Source: Verrucomicrobiota bacterium | GTDB taxonomy: Bacteria; Verrucomicrobiota; Verrucomicrobiia; Limisphaerales; J093 | Direction of reading: 5' to 3' | NCBI GenBank assembly: GCA_029556615.1 | Contig: JAKQDD010000002.1 | Coordinates: 62,001 to 126,000 of the forward strand | Length of the DNA stretch: 64,000 nt | Shown here: in pieces, positions 41,783-51,810 of the stretch | Layout: the number at the start of each line of letters is the position of its first letter | Numbering within the stretch: position 1 is the first letter of the stretch | Position numbers and translations under genes: made by a program | Notes under the pieces: generated by a model | The model's input: the letters and a program-made list of their open reading frames with translations, nothing else | What the model was told of the DNA's origin: nothing | Databases searched by the model: none

Positions 41783-42133
41783 ATGTTCGTCCACGTAGAG
41801 AATCCTCACCTAGGTGAGGGCTTCCTGAAGATGGCGGGGCGCAAGCTGCTGTTCGAGGAGGCTGAGACCGACCGCACCGTCGAGATCGCCGACCTGGACC
41901 GCGGAGGCAGGCTGCTTCGTCGTCAGCCCCCGCTTACCTTCCTCATGGACACCTTCGACCGCCTGCAAGACGACGAGGACGTGCCTACCAGCCCGGACCA
42001 CGTCTTGCTCGTTACGGGAGACCGCGAGGTGCTCCGATTTCGACTGCTCGGAGTCCCCGATGAGCAGTGGCGCACCCTCCTGCTTTTCATGCAGGAGGCC
42101 GGCGCAGCAACCCCACAGCAAGACAGCTCCTAA
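41783..42133 (+). CDS. Small unknown protein
   Basis: 116 residues. Beta-rich first half (KMAGRKLLFEEAETDRTVEI) and helical end (DEQWRTLLLFMQEAGAAT). Forty-four nt before the ParB-like gene, perhaps one operon. Function unknown. Confidence 0.6.
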   Translation: MFVHVENPHLGEGFLKMAGRKLLFEEAETDRTVEIADLDRGGRLLRRQPPLTFLMDTFDRLQDDEDVPTSPDHVLLVTGDREVLRFRLLGVPDEQWRTLLLFMQEAGAATPQQDSS

Positions 42134-42177
42134 CCTTCCCCGTGTCCTGTGCGTACCCTGCACCCTCTGGAGACCGA

Positions 42178-43140
42178 ATGCCCGCGACCCCATTTTCCAA
42201 GCCCACCACGAAGGCGGAGAAGCACACTAGGACTACTCTTGACACCTTGGAGCTAACTCCCGACGTCGTCAACGCGTGGATCCTGCCTCCCTTCCAGCGT
42301 GAGCTACGCGTCAACTCGCGCGTCGAGGAGCTCGCGGTTCAGATCAAGGCGCACGACGGAGTCATCTCGGGGGTTCTGACCCTGGGTGTCCTCGACAAGA
42401 AGACCTACCTCCTCGACGGGCAGCACCGCAGGCAGGCGTTCCTGCTGTCCGAGTGCCCTGTTGGTTACTCGGACGTTCGGATCTGCCACTTCGAGACGCT
42501 GGCGGAGATGGGGCAGGAGTATGTGCGCCTCAACTCCTCCCTGGTCCGCATGAAGCCCGACGACATCCTGCGGGGCCTGGAGCAGACCTCGGAGGCGCTC
42601 AAGCACATAAGGCAACGCTGCCCGTTCATCGGGTACGACCACATCCGGTACAGCGACAAGGCCCCAATCCTCTCGATGTCGATGGCGATCCGGGCGTGGC
42701 GCGGCGCGGCGGGTGAGATGCCGTCGTCTAGCGCGTGTGGGGTGTCCGCTACGGACCTGGTGGACCTGTTCGGGATGGACGACGCTCGGCCGATGGCCGA
42801 CTTCATGCTCATCGCCCTCGGAGCCTGGGGGCGCGACGAGAGCTACGCGAAGTTGTGGAACACCCTCAACCTCTCGCTCTGCATGTGGCTGTACCGCAAG
42901 CTCGTTCTCACGCAGTACAGCCACAAGGTCGGCAAGATGGCCCCCGAGACCTTCTCCCGATGCCTCATGGCCCTCAGCGCGAACAGCAACTACCTCGACT
43001 GGCTCACCGGCCGGCGGCTCACCGAGCGCGACCGAAGCCCCGCGTACGCACGCATCCGGTCCGTCTTCATCGATCGCATCCAGGAGGACACGGGCAAGAA
43101 GGTCTTCATGCCCGCCCCCGCGTGGTTCACCGCCAAGTAG
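42178..43140 (+). CDS. ParB/DGQHR-domain protein
   Basis: 320 residues from ATG 42178, which has GGAG 6 nt upstream; the frame is open further back but into the previous gene. WILPPFQRELRVNSRVEELA ... YLLDGQHRRQAFLLSE carries the DGQHR motif at ~residue 80, the nucleotide-binding loop of ParB/Srx-like domains. The C-terminal two-thirds is helical (ILRGLEQTSEALKHIRQRC). Related proteins are CTPases, nucleases or DNA-modification regulators; which one cannot be said. Confidence 0.7.
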   Translation: MPATPFSKPTTKAEKHTRTTLDTLELTPDVVNAWILPPFQRELRVNSRVEELAVQIKAHDGVISGVLTLGVLDKKTYLLDGQHRRQAFLLSECPVGYSDVRICHFETLAEMGQEYVRLNSSLVRMKPDDILRGLEQTSEALKHIRQRCPFIGYDHIRYSDKAPILSMSMAIRAWRGAAGEMPSSSACGVSATDLVDLFGMDDARPMADFMLIALGAWGRDESYAKLWNTLNLSLCMWLYRKLVLTQYSHKVGKMAPETFSRCLMALSANSNYLDWLTGRRLTERDRSPAYARIRSVFIDRIQEDTGKKVFMPAPAWFTAK

Positions 43141-43177
43141 TCAGCTCCAGTCGTACGAAATACATCGACTCGTACGC
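43141..43177 (+). promoter_or_regulatory. Class-1 leaderless promoter
   Basis: TCAGCTCC 43141-43148 begins at the base after the upstream TAG; N18, GACTCG 43167-43172, N5, ATG 43178. Confidence 0.8.
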
Positions 43178-44384
<1,207 letters not shown>

Positions 44385-44393
44385 CTACTCCGT

Positions 44394-44888
44394 ATGAAAC
44401 TCATCTCTCTCATCCAGCCCTGGGCGACCCTGGTAGCCGAAGGGTACAAGCGCTTCGAGACCCGCGGCTGGTACACCGACTATCGGGGGCCGCTCGCCAT
44501 CCACGCGACCAAGGGCCATCCTGACCGAGGCGCGCTCGCCTACCTGTCCGCGAAGTATCCGGAGGTGTTTCGCGCCCTTCAAACGCTTGACGAACACGGC
44601 AAGATCCTAGCGGTGGCCCAGCTTGAAGGCTGCGTCTCCATGTACGCGAAGGGCCACCAATCTCCCGACGGTACACCCCTCACCTTGGAGAACACGATGC
44701 TGGCGGGACCCATAGGACCCGTCCTGCATCCCGAGCGTGAGATCGATTTTGGCGACTGGCGCGTTGGGCGCTACGCCCTCGACCTACAGAACGTGCGACG
44801 CGTGGTGCCGTTCGTGATCCCTAGAGGATCACAGGGTAAGCCCATCTCGCTCAACCCTGCCGTCGAGACCTCCCTCGTGTACCTCTAG
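44394..44888 (+). CDS. ASCH-domain RNA-binding-like protein
   Basis: 164 residues. KLISLIQPWATLVAEGYKRF, ETRGWYTDYRGPLAIHATKG, ILAVAQLEGCVSM and FGDWRVGRYALDLQNVRRV follow the ASCH fold (xSIxQPWAxLIxxGxKxxExRxW...YRGPLxIHA). ASCH proteins bind RNA or hydrolyse modified nucleosides (YqfB type, N4-acetylcytidine). Could act on modified RNA or nucleosides. CTACTCC just before the ATG resembles the class-1 -10 but no TCAGCTCC is present. Stop shared in CTAG with the convergent gene. Confidence 0.8.
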   Translation: MKLISLIQPWATLVAEGYKRFETRGWYTDYRGPLAIHATKGHPDRGALAYLSAKYPEVFRALQTLDEHGKILAVAQLEGCVSMYAKGHQSPDGTPLTLENTMLAGPIGPVLHPEREIDFGDWRVGRYALDLQNVRRVVPFVIPRGSQGKPISLNPAVETSLVYL

Positions 44889-45991
44889 CGTGACTCGCGA
44901 TCACGGATCGTCTCGTCGAGGATCTCAGTCGTGAGGCGCGTGAGTTCCCGGTGCGCGTAGGGACTGCCACACTGGTAACCGTTGTAGCTGGGCATGAGGA
45001 CCTGGTTGCAGGCCGCCATGTTGCTGACGAACGTCCACCACGCGACGAGCTCGTCCCGCAGGCCCCCCGTTGAGACCTCGGGCCAGAAGCGGTCGAGGAA
45101 TCCAGGATCAAGCCCGTAGGCGAACAGGTTTCCTCCACCTGGTGACGCGAGGTAGCCCTTGTCTCCCTTCATGTACGACTCCGAGCGCGCGAAGATCTCC
45201 CGAAGGCTCGCCACCTGCTCCAGGTGCTCGTCATGCTCGACCGCATACGTGGGGGTCGCGCGCAGGAGCTTGACGACCTGCCAGGGGAACCGGGAGGGAC
45301 CGCCCCCGTGTGTGACGGTCATGCGGGCGACGTCGCGCGGACTGTAGCAGCTGGTCCCATTGCGCGTACGCATCCCGGGCCACTCCAGGCAGCACCAGCG
45401 GCCGTCCGACCACAGGGTGAGGCGCGGGAAGAGCGGGTGGACCCACCGGATTTTGTAGCGGTCCCGCCTGAGGTCCTGGCCCTGCTGCTCGAATCCCATC
45501 ATCGTGAGGACGCGCGGGTACAGGGCCGCGTCACTCAGCCACAGGGAGCGGCCGTCACGACCCCACTCATCGAGGAACCGCGTCGACATCTCGTCCCAGA
45601 CGCGCCGGTGCACGAAGCAGCCCCCTACGCGCTCATTGACCTGCACGTAACCCCCGCTCGATCGGAACACGAAGCCCGGAGCCGTCTGGGAGTCCCCGCA
45701 GGCGTCCAGGAACTCCTGTGGGGACTTGCCGAACGCTCGGGCGACCGCCCGGGCCGTGGGGGTGTCCTCCACGTTCTCTAGTCGGCCGTAGTCGGTCATC
45801 TGCCCGAACAGCGGGGGGCAGAGCGCGACGAAGAACGTGTACGGACCCTCGTTTGACACGATGGACGTATTCCCGCTGACGTCGATCGGTTCGCCCTTGT
45901 TGAAGAGGCCACGAACGAGCGGGATGAAGACGGCGGGCCCGCCTCCCATGGAGACGTGGGAAAGCGCGCAGGCGGTGTTGAATGAGCCCAT
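44885..45991 (-). CDS. Phage protein of the 'MGSF...C-x-x-S' type
   Basis: 368 residues. MGSFNTACALSHVSMGGGPA then VFIPLVRG matches the opening of the 420-residue gene at 32426. Later segments are Trp/Cys-rich (RWCCLEWPGMRTRNGTSCYS) and helical. Start fixed by class-1 spacing. Uncharacterised family. Confidence 0.6.
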   Translation of the reverse strand: MGSFNTACALSHVSMGGGPAVFIPLVRGLFNKGEPIDVSGNTSIVSNEGPYTFFVALCPPLFGQMTDYGRLENVEDTPTARAVARAFGKSPQEFLDACGDSQTAPGFVFRSSGGYVQVNERVGGCFVHRRVWDEMSTRFLDEWGRDGRSLWLSDAALYPRVLTMMGFEQQGQDLRRDRYKIRWVHPLFPRLTLWSDGRWCCLEWPGMRTRNGTSCYSPRDVARMTVTHGGGPSRFPWQVVKLLRATPTYAVEHDEHLEQVASLREIFARSESYMKGDKGYLASPGGGNLFAYGLDPGFLDRFWPEVSTGGLRDELVAWWTFVSNMAACNQVLMPSYNGYQCGSPYAHRELTRLTTEILDETIRDRESR

Positions 45992-46028
45992 GGAGGCTGC
46001 TGGGGCTGCGTGTCACCCGCGGAGCTGT
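45992..46028 (-). promoter_or_regulatory. Class-1 promoter variant
   Basis: Minus strand ACAGCTCC (46028-46021), 29 nt, ATG 45991; the 8-mer touches the upstream stop codon. Confidence 0.7.
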
Positions 46029-46912
46029 CAGGTCGAGTTCGGGGCGGCGAACATCCCGCAGGATGCCGCAACGTCATAACCCACCCGCTGGATGACCTGC
46101 ACCTTTCCCTTGAAGCGTCGCTGGATGATCCCGAGACGATGCTCGATCGTCTCCTCGTCGCTCTCCCTCCCCTGGTCTGGGGAGGCGGGGTTGTAGCGTA
46201 CGAGGTTGAAGTCGCAGAGAAGGTGCGCTCGATCGATCGCCTCACACACCGCCTCGATCTGCTCGACCGAGTCGTTCTCCCCGGCGATGAGCGGGAAGTG
46301 AACCTTCACGAACTTCTTCGAGAACTCCTGGTACTCACGCAGCAGGCGCAGCGCCTCGGCGAGGCGCATCGCGCCCGGTAACCACCGACTCCGCCACGCC
46401 TCGTCGGCGCTGTAGAGCGAGTAGTAGATCGTCGGGTGGACGAGTCGGAACACCTCGGGGAGCGCGCGGTGCAGCGTCGCCGGCATGATGGTGGAGACGT
46501 TGAACTTCACCCCGAGGCCGTCGTCGCGCGCCATCTCGCCGAGCTTGACGAGCAGGGAGTCGGCCGAGTCGAGCAGCACGCGGTTCGCCAGGGGTTCCCC
46601 CCGCGCCATGAAGCTGTAGTGGACGTAGCGGGCGGGCCGCCTCTGCTTCCGGTAGTGGCGGAACACCTGGACGGCCTGCCCCACGAAGTCGTTGTGGGTC
46701 GAGTCGGCAAACGAGGTCTGCCCTGTGACGGTGAGGTGGCAGAAGGTGCATCCCCGGTTGCATCCCGTCTGGGATGATAGGTAGCAGACGAAGTAGTCCT
46801 CGCACTTACGCACGAAGCGGGACTCGAGGAAGCCGACGAGCGCCTCCTCGACGAAGTTGACGGAGGCGTCCTCGGTCGACCGGAGGACGCGGAGCGGAGA
46901 TTCATGGGCCAT
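46028..46912 (-). CDS. RlmN/Cfr-like radical SAM enzyme
   Basis: 294 residues. SSQTGCNRGCTFCHLTVTGQ near residue 48 is the CX3CX2C [4Fe-4S]/SAM motif in RlmN context; YSFMARGEPLANRVLL (~99) is the GEP motif; FNVSTIMPATLHRALPEVF, YYSLYSADEAWRSRWLPGAM and KVHFPLIAGENDSVE follow the RlmN order; the C-terminal VAASCGMFAAP preserves the catalytic Cys. RlmN/Cfr enzymes methylate adenine (A2503 of 23S rRNA, also tRNA). A phage copy may modify ribosomes or tRNA. The N-terminal accessory domain of RlmN is absent or short. Confidence 0.75.
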   Translation of the reverse strand: MAHESPLRVLRSTEDASVNFVEEALVGFLESRFVRKCEDYFVCYLSSQTGCNRGCTFCHLTVTGQTSFADSTHNDFVGQAVQVFRHYRKQRRPARYVHYSFMARGEPLANRVLLDSADSLLVKLGEMARDDGLGVKFNVSTIMPATLHRALPEVFRLVHPTIYYSLYSADEAWRSRWLPGAMRLAEALRLLREYQEFSKKFVKVHFPLIAGENDSVEQIEAVCEAIDRAHLLCDFNLVRYNPASPDQGRESDEETIEHRLGIIQRRFKGKVQVIQRVGYDVAASCGMFAAPNST

Positions 46913-46920
46913 GGGGACTT

Positions 46921-47898
46921 CTACCCTCGAATGAAGGGGCGCGGGAAGAGCGGTCCTTGCGGTTGGCTCTGTGCGGGGTTCGGCTCGGAGGGAAGCACGA
47001 CGGTGTTAGTCGACGGGAGACGCGTCGTGGGCAGCGGGGCCAGGGTGGCTACCTGCTCGTCGAGCACCATGTCGGCGACCATCTGGAGCTCGATCCGGAC
47101 GCCGCCAAGCTGGGTCCGCTCGTCCTCGGCCCAGGACAGCTGCTCGAGGTGCCCTGAGTACGTCCATCCGTCATAGCGCACGGTGGTGCGACCCACCGCG
47201 ATGGGAGCCACCACCTCACCGTAGGGGTCGTAGACGCTCCCGCCACTCTGGTAGAGCGCCAGCAGGGCCTCCAGTTGCTGCCAGGCCGCTGAGTCCGCGC
47301 GGCTCGCCCGCTGGATCCCGCGACCTGGCGATAGGAACGCTCCGCACTGGACGGAGATGGCCAGGTTCTCCGCCTCCTCCCCCCAGGGTTGGTAGACGTA
47401 GCCGTAGCGGCTCCGGTCCTGGAGCTGCTGGACCTTCGTGCGCGTCACCGAGAACGACGTGGGGTTGATGTACAGGACGATCGGTGGGGTCGAGGCGACG
47501 ATGTCCACCTGCTCTCGCACCGACCGGGCCACCTGGCGGTCCCCCACCTGCGGGGACGTAGGGTCCAGCTCGCGCCCTCCTCCGGTGGCCGACCCCGTGA
47601 ACGCCTCCCCCGTCCGCAGGCCGGCAGATCTCCCCCGAGACCCCTTGGCGGCCGGCGTCACTCCGCTCACCGCTCCCGCGTAGTTCGAGGGTACGGCCTT
47701 CTTGTCCTTGGGGGTCAGCGCAGGAGGCGGGTCGACCCGCAAGAGGAACGGAGCCCACCCGCGCAGGTTCGCGTCACCGCTCGGGAGCAGCGGGGGTCCC
47801 TCACGCTCCGTCACCTGGTAGGCAGGGGAGGTGGGTAGGCGGTAGTAGTACGTCGCGGGTGCGACCTGCGTCGTCGGGGGGTCGTCCGCGCGGGCCAT
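46921..47898 (-). CDS. Tail/baseplate protein, paralogue of 55026-55625
   Basis: 325 residues. PPIVLYINPTSFSVTRTKVQ, then WGEEAENLAISVQCGAFL, LEALLALYQSGGSVYDPYGE and TVRYDGWTYSGHLEQLSWAE share a segment-by-segment pattern with VLHANPSQVSVTRPK..., YRDLLALFRNNACVY... and VTYDGASYRGWWSSFTSAED in the later gene. Phage tail-tube-associated proteins often carry this NPxxxSVTR pattern. N-terminal ~110 residues are Pro-rich linker. Confidence 0.65.
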   Translation of the reverse strand: MARADDPPTTQVAPATYYYRLPTSPAYQVTEREGPPLLPSGDANLRGWAPFLLRVDPPPALTPKDKKAVPSNYAGAVSGVTPAAKGSRGRSAGLRTGEAFTGSATGGGRELDPTSPQVGDRQVARSVREQVDIVASTPPIVLYINPTSFSVTRTKVQQLQDRSRYGYVYQPWGEEAENLAISVQCGAFLSPGRGIQRASRADSAAWQQLEALLALYQSGGSVYDPYGEVVAPIAVGRTTVRYDGWTYSGHLEQLSWAEDERTQLGGVRIELQMVADMVLDEQVATLAPLPTTRLPSTNTVVLPSEPNPAQSQPQGPLFPRPFIRG

Positions 47899-47900
47899 GC

Positions 47901-48485
47901 CTACTCGTCCCCGACGATCTGGAGGTCCTCCGCGATCACCTTCTCGACCGCTGCACCCACCTCATCCGCGAGCGCCGTGAGGCCGTTTCGTCGCAGGTGC
48001 ATGGGAGCGTAACGGAGGAGCTCGTGGCCGTTCCTGAGGCGAGAGGGGTTCCACGCCCGCCTCCCCTCGTCGCGCACCTGCATCCCGCTCTCCAGCGCGT
48101 GCGCGGCGGCCCGCGTGACCTGCGCTACCTCCTCGAGGTGGCGCATCGCGGGCTTGAACTCCCGGCGAACATCCACTGGGAGTTTCTTGTACGGGCTCTC
48201 GTAAGGGACATCAGGGACCCGGCCCGCAGCGAGTCGTCGTGCGATCGCCCTGTCCGTTGGGTTTAGCTGCATGACTAGGACCCCATGATAGGGAGATCCC
48301 AGCGCGGCGACAAACCTTCCGCCTCGCCGCTGGCTGCGATGTTTCAGCATCGACTCGCTTGAGGCCGCTGAGCCGCCCGATGATCTCGTTGTGACTGCTC
48401 GGAGATGTTGCCCCACAGCCTTGGAACTGTCCGGACCCAGCGGTTCGCACGAGACCTGCCACAAAACGGCTGAGAGATTAGGCAC
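47901..48485 (-). CDS. Unknown helical protein, start uncertain
   Basis: 194 residues from GTG 48485, supported by TAGTTT 6 nt upstream; but the first ~70 residues look atypical (Ser-rich, lower GC), and ATG 48272 would give a clean ~123-residue helical protein (AIARRLAAGRVPDVP, AQVTRAAAHALESGMQ). Two bases separate it from the tail gene downstream. Possibly a tail-assembly or minor virion protein; unknown. Confidence 0.5.
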   Translation of the reverse strand: MPNLSAVLWQVSCEPLGPDSSKAVGQHLRAVTTRSSGGSAASSESMLKHRSQRRGGRFVAALGSPYHGVLVMQLNPTDRAIARRLAAGRVPDVPYESPYKKLPVDVRREFKPAMRHLEEVAQVTRAAAHALESGMQVRDEGRRAWNPSRLRNGHELLRYAPMHLRRNGLTALADEVGAAVEKVIAEDLQIVGDE

Positions 48486-48497
48486 CCAGACAAACTA
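48486..48497 (-). promoter_or_regulatory. Possible class-2 leaderless -10 element
   Basis: Minus strand TAGTTT (48497-48492), 6 nt, GTG 48485; overlaps the upstream stop codon. Confidence 0.4.
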
Positions 48498-49358
48498 GGG
48501 TCGCGGGGGCACGAAGGGCGGGAGCTGAACAGGAGGTAGTGGTGTGAACCCGCGCCGTGCCACCTCGGACACCGCGCGCATGACTGCTGCGGGATCACAT
48601 GCGTAGAGGTCGGCTCCGCTGAACGGGTTGAGCTCCAGCAGGTAGTAGCGGCCGTCCACCTCACATACGTCGAGCACGTAGACGTCCTCGGGGGGTTCAA
48701 GCGCGCTGGCGACCACCTGCGCGAAGTCCCACGCGGGACCGGCCTCCACCCTGCGGACCGCGGCGCGACCGAGCGCGGTGTACTCGCTCCCAGCGACGAC
48801 CCGCCTGTCGACCACCACGAAGCGCCACTCAGCCGTGATCGTCCGCGGCTCCGAGACGACCACCAGGAGGTCGCGCGCGTCGTAGTAGAGCCCGTAGTCG
48901 ATGGCCTCCCACGACACCTGGTCGCGCGTGAGGAGTCGCCCGGAGAACGGCTTGAGCGGGCTGTCGGGACGCACGAAGAAGTGCTGGAGGTGCTGGTCTA
49001 GTGCCTCCGCGACGAACTGCTGGGCGGTCAGAGCGCGCCACTTGGCTCCGCAGAGGAGCCATCGTTCCGCGCGGGGGTAGTAGCTCGTGCAGCAGAACGC
49101 CTGGGCGTCGCAGTACGCGCCCGGCCGCCAGGCCAGGTTCTCACGCACCCAGAGGGCGTTCCCCAGGCTGCCGCGGAACACGAACGGGCTCGCCACGTTC
49201 ATCCCCGCTGGCTGGATGGGGCTGGGCGGGTCCTTCCACTCATCCTTCCATCCGACGACGTGATGCCCCGCCCGAATGGCCTCAGCCTCAAGCGCAGCCA
49301 CTCCGTCGGCGGGAAACACCTCCGCCTCGATCACCCAGGTAACCTTGACCTCGCTCAT
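48495..49358 (-). CDS. ATP-grasp-like protein
   Basis: 287 residues from ATG 49358 (ATGA overlap). HFFVRPDSPLKPFSGRLL (~150), AEWRFVVVDRRVVAGSEY (~200) and DVYVLDVCEVDGRYYLLELN with PFSGADLY (~250) follow the ATP-grasp order of short phage/bacterial ATP-grasp proteins (R-P, E-W/Y-R-x-F-V, D-V...E-x-N-P). Such enzymes form amide or peptide-like bonds with ATP. Substrate unknown. Confidence 0.65.
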   Translation of the reverse strand: MSEVKVTWVIEAEVFPADGVAALEAEAIRAGHHVVGWKDEWKDPPSPIQPAGMNVASPFVFRGSLGNALWVRENLAWRPGAYCDAQAFCCTSYYPRAERWLLCGAKWRALTAQQFVAEALDQHLQHFFVRPDSPLKPFSGRLLTRDQVSWEAIDYGLYYDARDLLVVVSEPRTITAEWRFVVVDRRVVAGSEYTALGRAAVRRVEAGPAWDFAQVVASALEPPEDVYVLDVCEVDGRYYLLELNPFSGADLYACDPAAVMRAVSEVARRGFTPLPPVQLPPFVPPRP

Positions 49359-49807
49359 CCAAGCTGCTTCTCGATGTCGGCGATCGTCTGCTGGGCCTTG
49401 CGCTCCGGGCTCAGGATCTTGTGTAGGGCCTCCTCCATCGCGGCGAGCTTGTCGCGCTCTGCCTTGAGGGCGCACCGCCTGATGAGGATCTGGATGTCGT
49501 GTACCCAGTCGGTCGCGGAGAACCCGTTCCACAGGAACGGGGGGACCTTGTCCTCGCTGATAAGGCTGGCCGCCGCCTCGTGGTAGTCGCGGGCCTGCGC
49601 CTGCACGTGGGCGGCCATCTTGATGAGGGTCGCCACGCTGCTCACCGTGTGGAGGTTGTGCGTACGGTTGTCCCCCTCGGCGAACGAGAACGTGAGGTTC
49701 GTCTTGTAGGACGGACGCTCAAGCTCGGCGATCGCGTCCTTCTGCTGCTGGATGCGCTGGAGGAGGGCCTCGATCTTGTCGTCGGTGTTTGACTGGGTGC
49801 TCGACAT
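49355..49807 (-). CDS. Helical unknown protein
   Basis: 150 residues from ATG 49807 with AAAGGA 12 nt upstream. DDKIEALLQRIQQQKDAIAE and KAERDKLAAMEEALHKIL are coiled-coil-like; a central SYKTNLTFSFAEGDNRTHNL is beta-like. Sits between the unknown 385-residue protein and the ATP-grasp gene in one operon. Function unknown. Confidence 0.65.
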   Translation of the reverse strand: MSSTQSNTDDKIEALLQRIQQQKDAIAELERPSYKTNLTFSFAEGDNRTHNLHTVSSVATLIKMAAHVQAQARDYHEAAASLISEDKVPPFLWNGFSATDWVHDIQILIRRCALKAERDKLAAMEEALHKILSPERKAQQTIADIEKQLG

Positions 49808-49812
49808 GGGGC

Positions 49813-50970
49813 TCAGTCCTTTCTCATGTGCCAGGGGACCACAGGAATCTCGACCCCGCACTCCAGGCGCGCGTACAGCACCTCATCGGTGGGCTCGCGC
49901 CACTCGATTCCTTCGGCCCGTTTCTGCCAGTGCTCCCGGGGGCAATCGGGAGCAAACGCATACCCGTTTACGTGGGGTTGGATGACCAGTGTGCCGGCCC
50001 GCAGCGAGACCTTGTTCTCGATGTGGGTGTACTGTCCTTTACCCCCACGAGAGTACGTCTCCGCGAGGGCAAAGGTCCCAGGTTCGATCTCGTACGCCCA
50101 TTTATCGTATCCGTGGGGTGTTTGCCTGTCGTTTGACGGGCGTAGCACCAGCTTCTCGACTCGGCTGCCACGGAAGGTTCGCGTGTGGAGGTCGACGAGG
50201 TGCGCGAAGTTGTCCGGGGTCGTCGTCGAGGACACGCGGGCGATCCCCTTGGGCTCGTTGAGGTAGACGAGGACCCACTTGTCGCCGGCCTGCTTCGCGA
50301 AGATGTACTTCTTCCGCACCCCCTTGTCCTTCCGGGGTTTGGGGGGCTTCTTGCCCTGCGTCTCGTCCGGACACAACGCTCGCGGGGGGCCCTCGCTGAC
50401 CGCGTAGTAGTAATCAAACCGCCCGAGGTACACCCAATGCTCTTGGCGCTTCGTCTCGTAGGTGTGCCCGGCGACGAGGTCCTTCGCCGTGACCTCCAGG
50501 CCCTGTAGAGCCGTGAATCCGGTGGACTGCTCGTAGTCGACGGACTTGACGGGCAACAGCACGAGCTGCTGATTGTCCCAGGCGTAGACGAACTTGCCTT
50601 CCAGGCCCTTACCTGGGTGGCATGTCCCCTCGCGCAGGATGAGGAACAGGTTCGGGATGGTGATCTCCACCTCGAACCCCCGCGGGTCGTAGACGCGCGC
50701 GAAGGGGTTCCGCACGTGCCAGCCGTACGAGTGTCGGGACCCCCCGCCGTCCCTGTTGAGGACGAACCCCTCGGTGGGGAGGTTGTCGTAGTCGACTGGG
50801 TCGATAGGAGGGGTGCTTCGGGCGCACCACCGGGACCAGGCCGTGGCCTTCCGCAGGACCCCCTGGGCGTCGAAGTAGATGACGAACCCGAGACGTCCTG
50901 AGTAGGTGTCGGACCGCGCCTGGAACCCCACGCGCAGCTTGGAGGGAATGAGGAGTTGGGCTGTGCTCAT
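49813..50970 (-). CDS. Unknown phage protein
   Basis: 385 residues. KLRVGFQARSDTYSGRLGFV, then HWVYLGRFDYYYAVSEGPPR and a Lys/Pro-rich loop (QGKKPPKPRKDKGVRKKYIF) near 205; many aromatic strands. Looks like a multi-sheet soluble or virion protein. Class-1-like element 30 nt upstream. No family recognised. Confidence 0.6.
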   Translation of the reverse strand: MSTAQLLIPSKLRVGFQARSDTYSGRLGFVIYFDAQGVLRKATAWSRWCARSTPPIDPVDYDNLPTEGFVLNRDGGGSRHSYGWHVRNPFARVYDPRGFEVEITIPNLFLILREGTCHPGKGLEGKFVYAWDNQQLVLLPVKSVDYEQSTGFTALQGLEVTAKDLVAGHTYETKRQEHWVYLGRFDYYYAVSEGPPRALCPDETQGKKPPKPRKDKGVRKKYIFAKQAGDKWVLVYLNEPKGIARVSSTTTPDNFAHLVDLHTRTFRGSRVEKLVLRPSNDRQTPHGYDKWAYEIEPGTFALAETYSRGGKGQYTHIENKVSLRAGTLVIQPHVNGYAFAPDCPREHWQKRAEGIEWREPTDEVLYARLECGVEIPVVPWHMRKD

Positions 50971-51008
50971 GGAAGGGGAGATGAGGTTTTCGTGTTCTGT
51001 CGAGCTGA
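50971..51008 (-). promoter_or_regulatory. Class-1 promoter variant
   Basis: Minus strand TCAGCTCG (51008-51001), 30 nt, ATG 50970; the -10 slot is poor. Confidence 0.5.
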
Positions 51009-51009
51009 A

Positions 51010-51810
51010 CTACAGGCTCCGGAAGCGGTCGCGGAGCTCGCGTTCGGCCTCAGCGAAGACGGGCGTCCCCACGAGTTCTGGATGCCACGCCAGTCCCTGC
51101 TTGACGAGGTCGTAGGTCCCCTGAATGCTCGCAGAGGTCGTCCGGCCCGCACCCGGGATTGACGACCGACCCAGCAGCAGCAGCGTGTCGCTCACCAGGA
51201 GCGCCGCGCGCACGTCGTGCGTGACGAGGATCACCGTGTTCCAGTCGTGCTGGTTCGCCACCGCGACGATCGCCCCGATGACGTCCTCCAGCACGGCCGG
51301 ATCAAGACCCGAGAAGGGCTCGTCGAGCAGCAGGAGCCGGCGCGGCCTGACGACCTGCTGCGCGATGGCGGCCCGCTGGCGCTGCCCTCCCGACACGTCG
51401 GCTGGGTAGAGGTGTCCGCACTCCTCCAGCCGGAACTGACGAAGCAAGTAGAGGGCGCAGTCCCTCGCCTCCCGGCGAGACATCCCGCTCATGCGCCCCA
51501 CGACCTCCAGGTTGTCCTGTATGGTTCGGTGTATGAGCAGGGGGTAGTGCTGGAACACCAGTCCCACGTCGTCGGTCAATCGGCTTCCCGTGAGGTCTAT
51601 CACCGCACCCGACTCCGGCGCGTCTAGGCCAGCGATGATCCGCAGGAGGGTCGTCTTGCCTACGCCCGACGGTCCAAGGATCCCCACGACCTGCCCCGTC
51701 GTCCGTCCCTCCCGCGTGCGGTCCACGATCGTGAAGTTCACGTTGTCCAGGATGAGCCGGTCACCACGACGCTGGCACACCCTGTCGACCTTGAGGATGG
51801 TGTCGGTCAC
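51010..51810 (-). CDS. ABC importer ATPase (TauB/SsuB-like)
   Basis: 266 residues from GTG 51810 (GTGA overlap). Complete nucleotide-binding domain: Walker A GPSGVGKTT (~43), Q-loop VFQHYPLLIHRT (~83), signature VSGGQRQR (~137), Walker B LLLLDEPFSGLD (~156) and H-loop VTHD (~195). Closest in layout to the nitrate/sulfonate/taurine importer ATPases. Partner permease at 52421 and binding protein at 53206. Encoded behind its own class-1 promoter and leader peptide. Confidence 0.9.
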   Translation of the reverse strand: MTDTILKVDRVCQRRGDRLILDNVNFTIVDRTREGRTTGQVVGILGPSGVGKTTLLRIIAGLDAPESGAVIDLTGSRLTDDVGLVFQHYPLLIHRTIQDNLEVVGRMSGMSRREARDCALYLLRQFRLEECGHLYPADVSGGQRQRAAIAQQVVRPRRLLLLDEPFSGLDPAVLEDVIGAIVAVANQHDWNTVILVTHDVRAALLVSDTLLLLGRSSIPGAGRTTSASIQGTYDLVKQGLAWHPELVGTPVFAEAERELRDRFRSL

